Positions 42,387-51,805 of a stretch of DNA of 64,000 bases are shown in pieces. The stretch covers positions 248,001-312,000 of the forward strand of contig NZ_JAEVLS010000001.1 in assembly GCF_016801985.1 (NCBI RefSeq), written 5' to 3'. The DNA comes from Steroidobacter gossypii (GTDB taxonomy: Bacteria > Pseudomonadota > Gammaproteobacteria > Steroidobacterales > Steroidobacteraceae). Made by a program: the position numbers and the translations under genes. The notes below the pieces were generated by a model. The model ran no database searches, was not told the DNA's origin, and saw only the letters and a list, made by a program, of their open reading frames with translations. How positions within the stretch are numbered: the first letter of the stretch is position 1; the number at the start of each line of letters is the position of its first letter.

Positions 42387-44645
42387 ATGAGCGCAGTCGA
42401 AACTTCGATTCTGTCCGCCGACGCGTATGTGCAGGACCTGCTTCGCGCCGCCGAGGCGCAGTCCGCGATCGGCAAGTTCAGTCGTCGTGCTTTCCTGAAA
42501 GTCACCGGTCTGGCGGGCGGCGGCCTGGTGCTGGCGTTCTACGTCGGCGAGCAAGGAATGGCGCTGGCCAACGGCAAGGCGCAAGAGTTCGCGCCGAACG
42601 CGTTCCTGCGTGTCGCGCCGAACGGAACCATTACGCTTTATTCCAAAGCGCCGGAGATCGGCCAGGGCATCAAGACCGCATTCCCCATGATCATCGCGGA
42701 AGAGCTCGATGCCGATTGGGCGCATGTGAAGGTCGAGCAGGCCGCCATCAATCCCGCCGTGTATGGGCGTCAAAGCGCCGGCGGCTCCCGTTCCATTCCG
42801 ATGTCGTGGGATCAATTGCGGCGCGCTGGCGCTGTGGGCCGTGCGATGCTGGTGAGCGCGGCGGCCAAGCAATGGAATGTGAGCGAATCCGAGTGCACGA
42901 CCGAGAACAGCACGGTTTTTCACAAGGCCAGCAAGCGCAAGGCGACGTATGCATCGCTAGCCACTGGCGCCGCGGCGCTGCCCGTGCCGGATGAGAAGAG
43001 CGTCAAGCTCAAAACTCGCGCCGAATACAAGCTGCTGGGCAAGCGCATCGGCGGCGTCGACAACCACGCGATCGTCACCGGCCAGCCGCTGTTCGGCATC
43101 GACCAGGTGGTGCCCGGCATGCAGTACGCGGTGTTTGTGAAATGTCCCGCGGTCGGCGGCAAAGTCGTCGCAGCGAATCTGGAAGAGATTCGTAAGCTGC
43201 CGGGGGTCACGCAGGCCTTCGTTCTGGAAGGCACGGGCAAGCCCACCGAGGTGATGCCGGGCGTGGCGATCCTCGCCAGGTCGACCTGGGCGGCATTCAG
43301 CGCGCGCCAGAAGCTGCAAGTGAAGTGGGACGAATCCACGGCTTCGAAAGACAGCTGGAGCGCGTTCGTCGAGCAGGCCAAGAAGCTGGCCTCGCAGTCT
43401 GGCCCGGACTCTTTGCGGAACACTGGTGACGTGGACAAAGTGTTTGCAGAGTCCAAGCCCGTGGAAGCGTTCTACTCCTATCCGTTCATCGCGCACGCGC
43501 CGCTCGAGCCGCAGAACACGACCGCCTCTTTCAAGGACGGTGCCGTCGAAATCTGGTCGCCGACACAGACGCCGGAAGCAGGCGTGAAGCTTGTTGCCGA
43601 TGTGCTGGGTATCGCTCCCGAAAAAGTCACATTGCATCAGACGCGCGTGGGCGGTGGCTTCGGCCGCCGTTTGATGAACGATTACATGTGCGAAGCCGCG
43701 GCCATCGCCAAGCAGGCCGGCGTGCCGGTGAAGCTGCAGTGGACGCGCGAAGACGACATGCATCACGACTTCTTTCGTGTCGGCGGCTTTCACTCGTTCA
43801 AAGGCGGCCTCGACAAGTCGGGCAAGCTGGTGGCCTGGCAGGATCATTTCATCACTTTCACGCAGGACGGCCAGCGGCCCACCAGCGGTGGCGACTTGAG
43901 CCCGGATGAGTTTCCGGCTCAGCTGCTGCCGAATGCCCGGCTGACTCAGACGAAGCTGCCTCTGAAAATTCCTACCGGCCCTTGGCGCGCGCCGCGCTCA
44001 TGCTCGATTGCGTTCGCCACTCAATCGTTCCTGCACGAGTGCGCCGTCGCCGCCAAGCGCGATCATTTGGAGTTTCTGCTCGAAGTCATGGGCGAACCGC
44101 GCTGGCTGCAACCAGGCAATGAATTCGCCTTGAACACCGGGCGCGCGGCTGCCGTGATCAAGCTCGCCGCCGAGAAAGCCGGCTGGGGGCGCTCACTGCC
44201 CAAAGGCCGCGGCCTCGGCCTCGCCTTCCACTTCAGCCACGCCGGCCACTTCGCCGAAGTCGCTGAAGTCAGCGTCGACGCGAATCGCAAGCTGACCGTG
44301 CATCGCGTGGTGGTCGCCGGCGACATCGGTCCCATCATCAACATGAGCGGCGCCGAGAACCAGACCGAAGGCGCCGTCATCGACGGCTTCAGCGCCGCCA
44401 TGGGCCAGCAGATCGACTTCGAAAACGGCCGCATCGTGCAAAACAATTTCGACGCTTACCCCATCCTGCGCATCGCCAGCGCGCCCAAGGTGGAGTCTTA
44501 TTTCTTCGAAAGCGACTTCACCCCCACCGGCGTCGGCGAACCCGCCCTCCCCCCGGTCGCACCCGCCATCGCCAACGCCATCTTCGCCGCCACGGGCCAT
44601 CGCGTGCGGTCGATGCCGTTTACGAGTGAGGGGTACACGGTTTAG
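42387..44645 (+). CDS. Molybdopterin catalytic subunit, isoquinoline 1-oxidoreductase beta/aldehyde oxidase type
   Basis: A 752-residue molybdenum hydroxylase subunit that adds a water-derived hydroxyl to an aldehyde or N-heterocycle. Residues 30-55 contain a twin-arginine signal SRRAFLKVTGLAGGG, placed unusually late after a 30-residue polar leader, so export with the Fe-S partner is likely. Catalytic-domain motifs are PNGTITLYSKAPEIGQGIKT, QSAGGSRSIPMSW, FIAHAPLEPQNTTA, TRVGGGFGRRL and GEPALPPVAPAIANAIF with the base-catalyst glutamate. Length is typical. Substrate is not inferable. It is followed by a hairpin at 44655-44690 and convergent two-component genes. Confidence 0.9.
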   Translation: MSAVETSILSADAYVQDLLRAAEAQSAIGKFSRRAFLKVTGLAGGGLVLAFYVGEQGMALANGKAQEFAPNAFLRVAPNGTITLYSKAPEIGQGIKTAFPMIIAEELDADWAHVKVEQAAINPAVYGRQSAGGSRSIPMSWDQLRRAGAVGRAMLVSAAAKQWNVSESECTTENSTVFHKASKRKATYASLATGAAALPVPDEKSVKLKTRAEYKLLGKRIGGVDNHAIVTGQPLFGIDQVVPGMQYAVFVKCPAVGGKVVAANLEEIRKLPGVTQAFVLEGTGKPTEVMPGVAILARSTWAAFSARQKLQVKWDESTASKDSWSAFVEQAKKLASQSGPDSLRNTGDVDKVFAESKPVEAFYSYPFIAHAPLEPQNTTASFKDGAVEIWSPTQTPEAGVKLVADVLGIAPEKVTLHQTRVGGGFGRRLMNDYMCEAAAIAKQAGVPVKLQWTREDDMHHDFFRVGGFHSFKGGLDKSGKLVAWQDHFITFTQDGQRPTSGGDLSPDEFPAQLLPNARLTQTKLPLKIPTGPWRAPRSCSIAFATQSFLHECAVAAKRDHLEFLLEVMGEPRWLQPGNEFALNTGRAAAVIKLAAEKAGWGRSLPKGRGLGLAFHFSHAGHFAEVAEVSVDANRKLTVHRVVVAGDIGPIINMSGAENQTEGAVIDGFSAAMGQQIDFENGRIVQNNFDAYPILRIASAPKVESYFFESDFTPTGVGEPALPPVAPAIANAIFAATGHRVRSMPFTSEGYTV

Positions 44646-44654
44646 CGCGGAATC

Positions 44655-44690
44655 GGGGCAAGCCCGGCGCAGAGCGCTCGGTCTTGCCCC
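44655..44690 (+). terminator. Hairpin after the molybdenum hydroxylase gene
   Basis: GGGGCAAG (44655-44662) pairs with CTTGCCCC (44683-44690); inside the 20-base loop GCGC (44667-44670) can pair with GCGC (44674-44677), giving a compound stem. It starts 10 bases after the stop codon. No T-run follows, so it may need Rho or only stabilise the mRNA end. The rest of 44691-44883 shows no gene. Confidence 0.4.
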
Positions 44691-44883
44691 GCCCTGGAAT
44701 AGCAAAGAGCGAATCCCGAGCCACTGGGCGCCTATTTCGCGACTGCGCAATGAAACAGATCTACGCGCGAATCTAGTGCTCGCTCGTCACAGCGCCGACG
44801 TTACCTGTCGCGATGCCCATGATGATTCAACGCCAGGCGTTGAACATCTGGAACACGGCACGCGGCGATCTGTTACAGGCGAG

Positions 44884-45534
44884 CTAGCGGCGGCCCAGTC
44901 CCCGCTGGACAGCAAACAGCGCCGCCTGAGTCCGGTCCTCGAGCTTGAGTTTCGCGAGGATGGTGCTGACGTAGCCTTTGACGGTGCCCTCGGTGAGGTG
45001 GAGCTCGTCGCCGATCTGGCGGTTGCTCATGCCGCGGGCGATCAGTTCGAGGACGCTGCGTTCGCGTTGGGTCAGCAGCGCCAGAGGATCCGCCTGGCGA
45101 TTGCGTAACTGCTCCACCAACGAGCGTTGGGCCAACGGATGCAGCCAGGTCTGGCCGCCGGCGACGGTGCGTAGCGCGGTGACGAAGTCGGATTTGGTGA
45201 CGTCCTTGAGAATGTAGCCGGCCGCGCCCGCCGCCATGATTTCGCGGACCTGCCCGTCTTCGGCGTACGAAGTCAAAGCAATGACTTTCACAGCCGGCGA
45301 TGTCGCGCGTATCACGCGAATGGCGTCGCTCGCGGCCATGCCGGGCATTTTCAGGTCCATGAGCACGATGTCCGGCTGCAAGCGACGCACCGCTTCGCAG
45401 GCCTCGTCGCCGTTGGCCGCCTCGCCGACAATGACGAATTCTTCGCCGTCGTCGAGCAGCGCGCGCAGGCCTTCACGCACGATGCCGTGATCGTCCACCA
45501 GTAACAGCTTGATCGTGCGAGTGGCGCCTGTCAC
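44884..45534 (-). CDS. NarL/FixJ-family response regulator
   Basis: A 216-residue two-component regulator. Receiver domain: KLLLVDDHGIVREGLRALL, phospho-acceptor in DIVLMDLKMPGM, switch threonine/lysine in LTSYAEDGQ and GYILKDVTKSD. LuxR-type helix-turn-helix: LTQRERSVLELIARGMSNRQ and TVKGYVSTILAKLKL. I chose GTG 45534 (overlapping the kinase stop as GTGA) rather than ATG 45567, because receivers begin just before the first strand. It is encoded with its cognate kinase upstream. Target genes are not identified; the nearest gene across the convergent gap is the molybdenum hydroxylase. Confidence 0.9.
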   Translation of the reverse strand: MTGATRTIKLLLVDDHGIVREGLRALLDDGEEFVIVGEAANGDEACEAVRRLQPDIVLMDLKMPGMAASDAIRVIRATSPAVKVIALTSYAEDGQVREIMAAGAAGYILKDVTKSDFVTALRTVAGGQTWLHPLAQRSLVEQLRNRQADPLALLTQRERSVLELIARGMSNRQIGDELHLTEGTVKGYVSTILAKLKLEDRTQAALFAVQRGLGRR

Positions 45535-47201
45535 GGGGTCATCGCCAGCAGCGGAATGCGGATACATACATTGGTCCCTCGTCCAGGCTGCGATTGAACT
45601 TCACAGACGCCCCCGAGCGCGGCGGCGCGCTCGCTCATGGTCTGCAGGCCGATGCCCTGTTCGGGAGTATCCCGAGGCACTTCGGCGCGAGCCGCGACGT
45701 CAAAGCCGCGTCCATTGTCTTGAATACTGAGCATCAACACATCGTCGTTCACAGCCGCGCTGACATCCAGACGATCCGCACCGGAATGACGGATGGCGTT
45801 GGACAACGCCTCACGGCAAATCAGATACAAGCGTTCTTCGAGCGAAGGCGACTGCGAACGATAGGCTGCGAAATCCAGCCGGATGCTCGGCGTCTGCGGC
45901 GCGAGAATGAAAGCAAATCGTTGTAGCGCCGCCGCGAGCCCCATTCTTCTAACATCGCCGACCCCGGCATTCTCGACCATGTTCAAGCCGCTGGGATCCG
46001 GTCGCAACTCTCGCAACAGCGCGCGCATCTCAGCGAATGCCAGTCGAGCGAGCTCTTCGATGCGACGCGCCCTGCGCTCGCCCTCGGCGGGATCGCGCCG
46101 CCATGCCGGCACGATGGATTGCGACATCAGACTGATGGACGAAAGCGCCTGACTCACCGCGTCGTGCAGATCGCGCGCAAGCCGCTGTCGTTCTCGCATC
46201 ACTGCAGCCTGACGCGCCTCGCGCGACAAGCTGGCGTTCTTGACGGCGACAGCCAGGTGATCGGCGATGATCTGAATGCTGGCGACATCGTCCTCGTCGA
46301 ACGGCTCCAGGCCTTCGATATTGATACAGCCGAACACCTCCTCGCCAAGCACGATGGGCATGGCCAGCTCGGTCCGCACGTTGATCGGAATCGGCGGCGG
46401 CACATATCGCGGATCTTTCCGCACGTCGTTGACGATCTGCGGCGAGCGCGTCAGGACCGCCGCACCCGTGATGCCACGCGTAACAGGCATCCGATGGCAC
46501 AGATCCATGACATCGCCGTAGTTGCCGGCATGCCCATCGAACAACAAATATTCCTGGTCCTCGTCGCGATAGAGCAGCGGAATAACCACGTTGGGATAGC
46601 CGAGATGCTCATGGATCACCTGCGCGGCGGTCGCGACCAGCTCGTTTGCTTCCAACCCGGTGGTGATCACACGCGCGATGTGAGCAATCAGCGTCATGCG
46701 CTCGGTGCGACGTTTCTCACGCTCGTAGCGCATTGCGTTCTGAATCGCGATGGCCGCGTGCCGCGCGAACACGCGCAATGTTTCCAGATCGGAAGCGCCG
46801 AACTTCCGCGGCGGCGGCGCCCCCAGGCCGAACACGCCCAGCAGCCCGCCGCCGGGGCCATGAATAGGCACACCGATCACCGCATAATCCCGCAGCTCGG
46901 GCAGCGAGATGCGCGACATCTCGCCATAATGATCGGCGATGATCGGCCGCCCGGTCGCAAGCACCTTGCCGATCAAGCCTTCGCCCGGTTCGAATTCAAG
47001 ACCGAGCTCGCTGAGCGGCAACTGATGGATGGCCTCGACCTGCACCGTATGCCGGCGCGGCACATACAAACCGATAGTGCCGCCGCCAGCGCCCAGCAGA
47101 CCGCAGGCGCGCGTGATGATGCTGGTGAGCAGCGGGCGCAGCTCCAGCTCGCTGGCGATCTCCTCCAGAATGGTGTTGAAGGGCTCGCTCATGGCGGGCA
47201 T
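45531..47201 (-). CDS. GAF-GAF sensor histidine kinase (HisKA_3, NarX/DevS-like)
   Basis: A 556-residue cytosolic kinase with two GAF sensory domains (about 10-155 and 175-325), a HisKA_3 dimerisation helix with the phospho-acceptor histidine in ARDLHDAVSQALSSIS, and an HATPase domain (CREALSNAIRHSGADRL, LSIQDNGRGFD, GIGLQTMSERAAALGG). No membrane helix or heme-binding signature was evident, although such GAF kinases often sense gases, redox state or small ligands. Start ATG 47201 has GAAGG eight bases upstream; ATG 47246 and the longer frame from 47342 are alternatives. It is coupled with the response regulator. Confidence 0.88.
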   Translation of the reverse strand: MPAMSEPFNTILEEIASELELRPLLTSIITRACGLLGAGGGTIGLYVPRRHTVQVEAIHQLPLSELGLEFEPGEGLIGKVLATGRPIIADHYGEMSRISLPELRDYAVIGVPIHGPGGGLLGVFGLGAPPPRKFGASDLETLRVFARHAAIAIQNAMRYEREKRRTERMTLIAHIARVITTGLEANELVATAAQVIHEHLGYPNVVIPLLYRDEDQEYLLFDGHAGNYGDVMDLCHRMPVTRGITGAAVLTRSPQIVNDVRKDPRYVPPPIPINVRTELAMPIVLGEEVFGCINIEGLEPFDEDDVASIQIIADHLAVAVKNASLSREARQAAVMRERQRLARDLHDAVSQALSSISLMSQSIVPAWRRDPAEGERRARRIEELARLAFAEMRALLRELRPDPSGLNMVENAGVGDVRRMGLAAALQRFAFILAPQTPSIRLDFAAYRSQSPSLEERLYLICREALSNAIRHSGADRLDVSAAVNDDVLMLSIQDNGRGFDVAARAEVPRDTPEQGIGLQTMSERAAALGGVCEVQSQPGRGTNVCIRIPLLAMTP

Positions 47202-47360
47202 GTCGAGGCCTTCGAATCTCGGTATTCCGGAACTCACGGGAGGCATCTGCGCGCGGGTGATGAGCGGAGTATTTGCTGGGTGCAAGCTGCGTTCAAGTGG
47301 CCCTCCGCTGCACTGTCTTTGGTCAGGAAAGCCCGCTGCCATTCGCCACCGGCCAGCCGG

Positions 47361-48047
47361 CTAGCGGTTCTCCAAGGACCGCGGCGCCCGATGCGTGTCG
47401 AGCACCAGGGGCAGTAATGCGCCTATCAGCTTGCGCACCGCTTCGCGCTCCCGACCGACCATCTTGCGCAGCTCGTTGCCGATGATGGCGTCGCCCAATG
47501 CCGCCACCGTGACGAACAGCGTCGCCGAAGTCACCCGCTCGTGAACGGTGGCCGCATCGCCCTCGGCTTCGGCGCCCCGCTCGACACTATCGATGTAATC
47601 GCGCACCACTTCGCCGATGGGCGCCAGATGCCTGGATTCACCAGTCAGCGCCATCCACGCCGCCAGCCGCGCTGCGCCGCCTCGATCGAAGGCGTCGAAC
47701 ACGATGTCCACGAAATCCTTCACTTCGCCCTTGCCGGCGCGCAAGCGCATGACGGCCGATTCGATCGTGGTGGTGAGCTCGCTGACCATCTGGCGCATCA
47801 GCTCCGATTGCAGCCCCGCGGCCGAGCCGAAGTGATGAATGAGATTGGTGTGGCTCATGCCCAGATCGTTGGCCACGGCCTGCAGCGTGATCGAATCCGG
47901 ACCTTCGGCCAGCAGCAAACGGCGCGCCGAGGCCAGGGCCAGAGTGCGCGCTTCTTCCGGCGTCCGCCGTACTCGCGGTAGCTGCGACTTGGCCGGTTTC
48001 GCCGCAGTTTTGCCCACCGGGCGCGATGCTTTCTTGGCCTGGGTCAC
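47361..48047 (-). CDS. TetR-family transcriptional regulator
   Basis: A 228-residue repressor-like protein. A lysine-rich leader (residues 1-28, TQAKKASRPVGKTAAKPAKS) precedes the TetR DNA-binding domain: ALASARRLLLAEGPDSITLQ, VANDLGMSHTNLIHHFG, and a C-terminal helical ligand domain. GTG 48047 is the likely start; GAGAG lies 11 bases upstream and the open frame before it is not TetR-like. The start overlaps the putative operator at 48048-48068, as expected for autoregulation. Its divergent neighbour is the PF10118 gene, a probable target. Confidence 0.88.
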   Translation of the reverse strand: MTQAKKASRPVGKTAAKPAKSQLPRVRRTPEEARTLALASARRLLLAEGPDSITLQAVANDLGMSHTNLIHHFGSAAGLQSELMRQMVSELTTTIESAVMRLRAGKGEVKDFVDIVFDAFDRGGAARLAAWMALTGESRHLAPIGEVVRDYIDSVERGAEAEGDAATVHERVTSATLFVTVAALGDAIIGNELRKMVGREREAVRKLIGALLPLVLDTHRAPRSLENR

Positions 48048-48068
48048 TATTGACAATACTCTCAATAA
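48048..48068. promoter_or_regulatory. Candidate TetR operator
   Basis: TATTGACAATA (48048-48058) is a perfect 5-1-5 palindrome directly at the regulator start, followed by CTC and TCAATAA, which repeats half of it on the other side. AT-rich sequence here contrasts with the GC-rich surroundings. It lies in the 74-base region between the regulator and the divergent gene at 48122. Confidence 0.45.
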
Positions 48069-48121
48069 GAACTTTAAATAACCGCCCGAACACGATCCCG
48101 AGCCGCTCGCCCGCCCACGAC

Positions 48122-48994
48122 ATGGCCATGGATTTGGATATGAACACCCCAAGCTGCGGCACACCGGCCAACCTCACCATCACACCGCGCGATCTGAAGC
48201 TGAACCGCCACGCCAGCAGCCCGCGATGGTGGCATGGCGGCGACCCGGTGGCGACGGCCTTTTTCAACGCGCTGTCGGCGTCGTTTCCCCAGGGCGAGAC
48301 GTTTTTCATCGAATCGGTGCGGCGCTATCGCGACCGTGGCGATGCGCGCCTGCAGGAGCAGATCGAAGCTTTCATTCGACAGGAAGCCGCGCACACCCGT
48401 GAGCACGTGGCGTTCAACAAGCTGATCAAGAATGCGGGCTATGACACGACCGCCATGGATGCCGAAACGCGCCGTCGCCTCGATATCGCGCGCTCACGCC
48501 ATCCGCTCGCCCAATTGGCGATCACGGTGGCGCTCGAACATTTCACGGCCATCATGGCCCATGATTTGTTGACCGATAAGAATCCGCTGCCGGGTGCACC
48601 GCCGGAATTGTTGCGGCTATGGCAATGGCACGCCATCGAAGAGGTGGAGCACAAGGCCGTGGCGTATGACACGTTCCTCGCCGTCACGCGCGATCTTTCG
48701 CCCATGAAACGTTGGGCTTTGCGATGTCACGTCATGCTGCTGATCAGCGCTCAGTTCTGGTATTCGAATTTCGAGCGCATGGCGGACTTCTTCCGCCAGG
48801 ACGGCATCAACACCCCGCGCACTTGGTGGCGGGTATTGACCTATTTGTGGTTCAAGCCAGGGATGATGCGCCGGATCTTCCGGCCGTGGCTGAGCTTCTT
48901 CCGGCCCAGGTTCCATCCTTGGGACCACGACGATGGTGAACTGGTTCGCGAATTCGAGCAGCGCCTGAAGCTCGACCCGTCTTCGGCGGGCTGA
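48122..48994 (+). CDS. Predicted metal-dependent hydrolase, PF10118 family
   Basis: A 290-residue protein of the PF10118 family, helical and related in fold to ferritin-like di-iron proteins. Conserved metal-ligand-rich segments are FFIESVRRYR, EAFIRQEAAHTREHVAFNK, ITVALEHFTAIMAHDLL and WHAIEEVEHKAVAYDTF, carrying the expected Glu-x2-His pairs. The annotation as hydrolase is historical; the actual reaction is unknown and a di-iron oxygenase-like role is possible. It is divergent from the TetR regulator and probably repressed by it. ATG 48122 has no strong ribosome site; 48128 and 48140 are alternatives. Confidence 0.82.
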   Translation: MAMDLDMNTPSCGTPANLTITPRDLKLNRHASSPRWWHGGDPVATAFFNALSASFPQGETFFIESVRRYRDRGDARLQEQIEAFIRQEAAHTREHVAFNKLIKNAGYDTTAMDAETRRRLDIARSRHPLAQLAITVALEHFTAIMAHDLLTDKNPLPGAPPELLRLWQWHAIEEVEHKAVAYDTFLAVTRDLSPMKRWALRCHVMLLISAQFWYSNFERMADFFRQDGINTPRTWWRVLTYLWFKPGMMRRIFRPWLSFFRPRFHPWDHDDGELVREFEQRLKLDPSSAG

Positions 48995-49175
48995 CAAACA
49001 TCGCATTCAAGCCCAGTTCGACAACGTCGGCGGGCAAAAAATTCCCCAACGAGGTAACCGGAAACTGCTTACTTCCGGGAGCCTCGAACCGGGGAGCACA
49101 TTCGTGTTGCGAGTGCTGCGCCGGGGCTTCGGCACGCACCGAGCAGATCATCTAATAACAGTTGGGAGCACACGA

Positions 49176-49838
49176 ATGACTGCGACGACCATCAATACCT
49201 TTCCATCGATGCATAGTTGGAATTCGCCACGCGGCTGGGCGCTGGCCATCATCGTGCTGTTGCATTTGGGCTTCTTCTGGGCACTGAGCAGCGGCCTCAC
49301 GCCGAAACTCCTCAAGGTGTTCATACCCGAGCCGCCTGTGTACCTGCCCGTGCCGTCGGAACCCAAGCCGCCGGAACCGGTCGTCATCAAAGAGCCGGTG
49401 ATCCAGCAGCAGATCACTCCCACCGTGGTGCGCCCAGTGCTGGATTTCACTCCCGAGCCGGTTACCGATTCGACACCCCTACTGGTGCGCGAACCCACGG
49501 CGCCGAATGACTTCACCGGCAGCGGAAGCGTGGCCGAGCCGGCTCCGGAGGTGGTCGAGCCGCGCATCGACAGTCGTCGCGGATTGAGTGAGCCCTTCTA
49601 TCCTCCGCAAGTCATTCGAGAAGGTGGCGAAGGCACGGTGCTGTTGTCTATCTATATTCTTGCCGACGGCCGCGTCGGCGAGGTGCGGTTGGATCGCTCC
49701 AGCGGCTACGCCAAGCTGGACGAATCGGCGATGCGCGAAGCCAAGCGATGGCGCTTCGTTCCAGGCACCAGCGACGGCAAGCCGACGGCGATGTGGAAAC
49801 AGCTGCCGGTAACTTTCAAGCTGAACACCCGCATGTAA
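49176..49838 (+). CDS. Energy-transducing TonB protein
   Basis: A 220-residue TonB-like protein coupling the inner-membrane proton motive force to outer-membrane receptors. One N-terminal transmembrane helix (WALAIIVLLHLGFFWALSSG, about 20-39), a long proline/glutamate-rich spacer (about 50-110, PVPSEPKPPEPVVIKEPV) and the C-terminal TonB domain with LSEPFYPPQVIREGGEGTVLL, ILADGRVGEVRLDRSSGY and SAMREAKRWRFVPG. GGGAG precedes ATG 49176 by seven bases. No ExbB/ExbD or receptor is in the window. Confidence 0.9.
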   Translation: MTATTINTFPSMHSWNSPRGWALAIIVLLHLGFFWALSSGLTPKLLKVFIPEPPVYLPVPSEPKPPEPVVIKEPVIQQQITPTVVRPVLDFTPEPVTDSTPLLVREPTAPNDFTGSGSVAEPAPEVVEPRIDSRRGLSEPFYPPQVIREGGEGTVLLSIYILADGRVGEVRLDRSSGYAKLDESAMREAKRWRFVPGTSDGKPTAMWKQLPVTFKLNTRM

Positions 49839-49887
49839 CTTCGTTGGCGGCGCCGGACCGAGCGGCCGGCGCCGCTCTCGTGTTTGA

Positions 49888-51645
49888 TCACGACTGAAGC
49901 ATGGTGCGGGACGGCTGTTCGTTCAGCGATTGCCGGATCTGCTGCGCACCCGCTGTGCCCTGCTCGAGCGCCTTCTCCATGTTATCGGCATATTTCTCGA
50001 TGCGCTTGGGTGGCAGCAGCGGCTCGTTCGGATCCACGTTCATTTCCACCAGCGCCGGGCCTGGATGGGACAGCGCTTGCTCGAGGACGTAACCGCAGTC
50101 CTCGGGCAGCACCACTCGATAGCCTTTCAAGCCCATGGCTTCGGCCACTGCCGCAAAATCGATGGGTTGCAGATCGCATTCGTACTCGGGATTGCCCAGG
50201 AACATCATCTGTTCCCATTTGATCTGCCCGAGGGTGTTGTTCTTGATCACAACGACCTTGACGGACAGTCCATAGCGAACAATGGTCGCGAGTTCGCCGA
50301 GCAACATGCTCAGGCCGCCGTCGCCGACGAACGCCACCACCTGGCGCTGCGGATATAACAGCGCGGCCGCGATCGCATACGGCACAGCGCAGCCCATCGA
50401 AGCCATCATGCCGGAGCCGAAGAAGATCTGTTTGCCGACCGCATCGATGTAACGTGCGCACAAGCCAGTGTTGTGACCCGAGTCCCAGGCCACGATGGCA
50501 TCATCCGCCAGGCGCTCGCTCAGTTCGTATGCAGCGCGCCCGGGCTTCATCGGTTGTTCATCGGCCATGGCGGACTCGCGTAGCACGCGTCGCCACTCTT
50601 CCATGCGCTGCTGGCATCGCTGCAGGAAGTCACGCGTTTGCTTCCGTTTAAGCTTGGCGTTGAGCATTTCCAACACTGCTTGCGCGTCTCCCACCAGCCC
50701 GACTTCCGCTGGCGCCCGCAGGCCGATGCGCGCAGGGTCGTGATCGATCTGCACCACCCGCGCCTGGCCCGGCTTCGGGTAATACTCGATGTATGGAAAC
50801 GTCGAGCCCACGATCAGCAGTGCGTCGCACTCCTCCATCGCTTCGTGAGAAGGACGTGTGCCGAGCAGACCGATGCCTCCCGTGGTGAGTGGGTGCGTAT
50901 CGGGAACCACCGCCTTGCCGAGCAAGGCCTTGATGATCGGCGCGCCAAGCAGATCGGCCGTTCGTAACAATTCATCGCGGGCCCCTAGCGCGCCTCGCCC
51001 GGCGAGAATCGCGACCTTGGAAGCCGAGTTCAGGATCTCGGCAGCCTTGTACACCTCTTCCAGCACGGGCAACTGCAGACCTTCCGCCGCGACCACCGAC
51101 GTGTGATGCGGCTTGTTGCGGGATGAAGCTTCGATGTCCTGCAACGCTTCCTCCTGCACGTCGACTGGTATCGAGAGATGCGCCACGCCGTGCTTCGACA
51201 AAGCAGTACGGCACGCAAGCGTCACGACATTCTCCACATGAGCGGCGCTCATCACGCGCGAGCTGTACACCGCGACATCCGCAAACAAACGCGTTTGATC
51301 TACATCCTGCTGTGTGTACGTGTCCATGAGATCGTGATACGGCGCCCCAGTGATGGCGATCACGGCGGCGCCGTCGCCCTTGGCGTCGTACAGGCCATTG
51401 AGCAAATGCACCCCGCCTGGCCCGCTGGTCGCCAGACAGCAGCCGAGCTTGCCCGTGAGCTTGGCGTGCGCCGTGGCCATGAAGGCGGCGGATTCCTCGT
51501 GCCGCACCTGGATGAAACGCAACTTTCCCTGGCGATGACGGATGGCTTCCATGATGCCGTTGATGCCGTCGCCGGGCAGGCCGTAGATGGTGTCGACACC
51601 GCAACGTATCAGCGTGTCGATCAGCAGTTCGGCGGCATTGCTCAT
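49888..51645 (-). CDS. Thiamine-diphosphate enzyme, pyruvate oxidase/dehydrogenase-like
   Basis: A 585-residue ThDP enzyme of the acetolactate synthase/PoxB superfamily. Catalytic glutamate lies in VRHEESAAFMATAHAKLTG; the middle FAD- or ADP-binding-like domain starts about residue 190; the ThDP-Mg site is VGDGGLSMLLGELATIVRYG through VIKNNTLGQIKWEQ. GCCLATSGPGGVHLLNGLYD is the phosphate-binding turn. ATG 51645 has GGGAG eight bases upstream. Reaction could be pyruvate decarboxylation to acetate (PoxB) or a related decarboxylation; the C-terminal membrane peptide of PoxB is not obviously present. Divergent from the SDR at 51806. Confidence 0.85.
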   Translation of the reverse strand: MSNAAELLIDTLIRCGVDTIYGLPGDGINGIMEAIRHRQGKLRFIQVRHEESAAFMATAHAKLTGKLGCCLATSGPGGVHLLNGLYDAKGDGAAVIAITGAPYHDLMDTYTQQDVDQTRLFADVAVYSSRVMSAAHVENVVTLACRTALSKHGVAHLSIPVDVQEEALQDIEASSRNKPHHTSVVAAEGLQLPVLEEVYKAAEILNSASKVAILAGRGALGARDELLRTADLLGAPIIKALLGKAVVPDTHPLTTGGIGLLGTRPSHEAMEECDALLIVGSTFPYIEYYPKPGQARVVQIDHDPARIGLRAPAEVGLVGDAQAVLEMLNAKLKRKQTRDFLQRCQQRMEEWRRVLRESAMADEQPMKPGRAAYELSERLADDAIVAWDSGHNTGLCARYIDAVGKQIFFGSGMMASMGCAVPYAIAAALLYPQRQVVAFVGDGGLSMLLGELATIVRYGLSVKVVVIKNNTLGQIKWEQMMFLGNPEYECDLQPIDFAAVAEAMGLKGYRVVLPEDCGYVLEQALSHPGPALVEMNVDPNEPLLPPKRIEKYADNMEKALEQGTAGAQQIRQSLNEQPSRTMLQS

Positions 51646-51805
51646 GGCGAATCTCCCTGGCAGAAGTGCACGGCGCGCGCGCCGCTGATGCGTCTGCAAT
51701 GTTGAGTTCGCAGGCTAGGTTCCAGCCCGGTCGAGCAGGAACACGTCGGTGGGCGGTGCGTTGCGCTGCTGTATCCATTCACATCGAACACCGCGGAGTA
51801 TCGCC

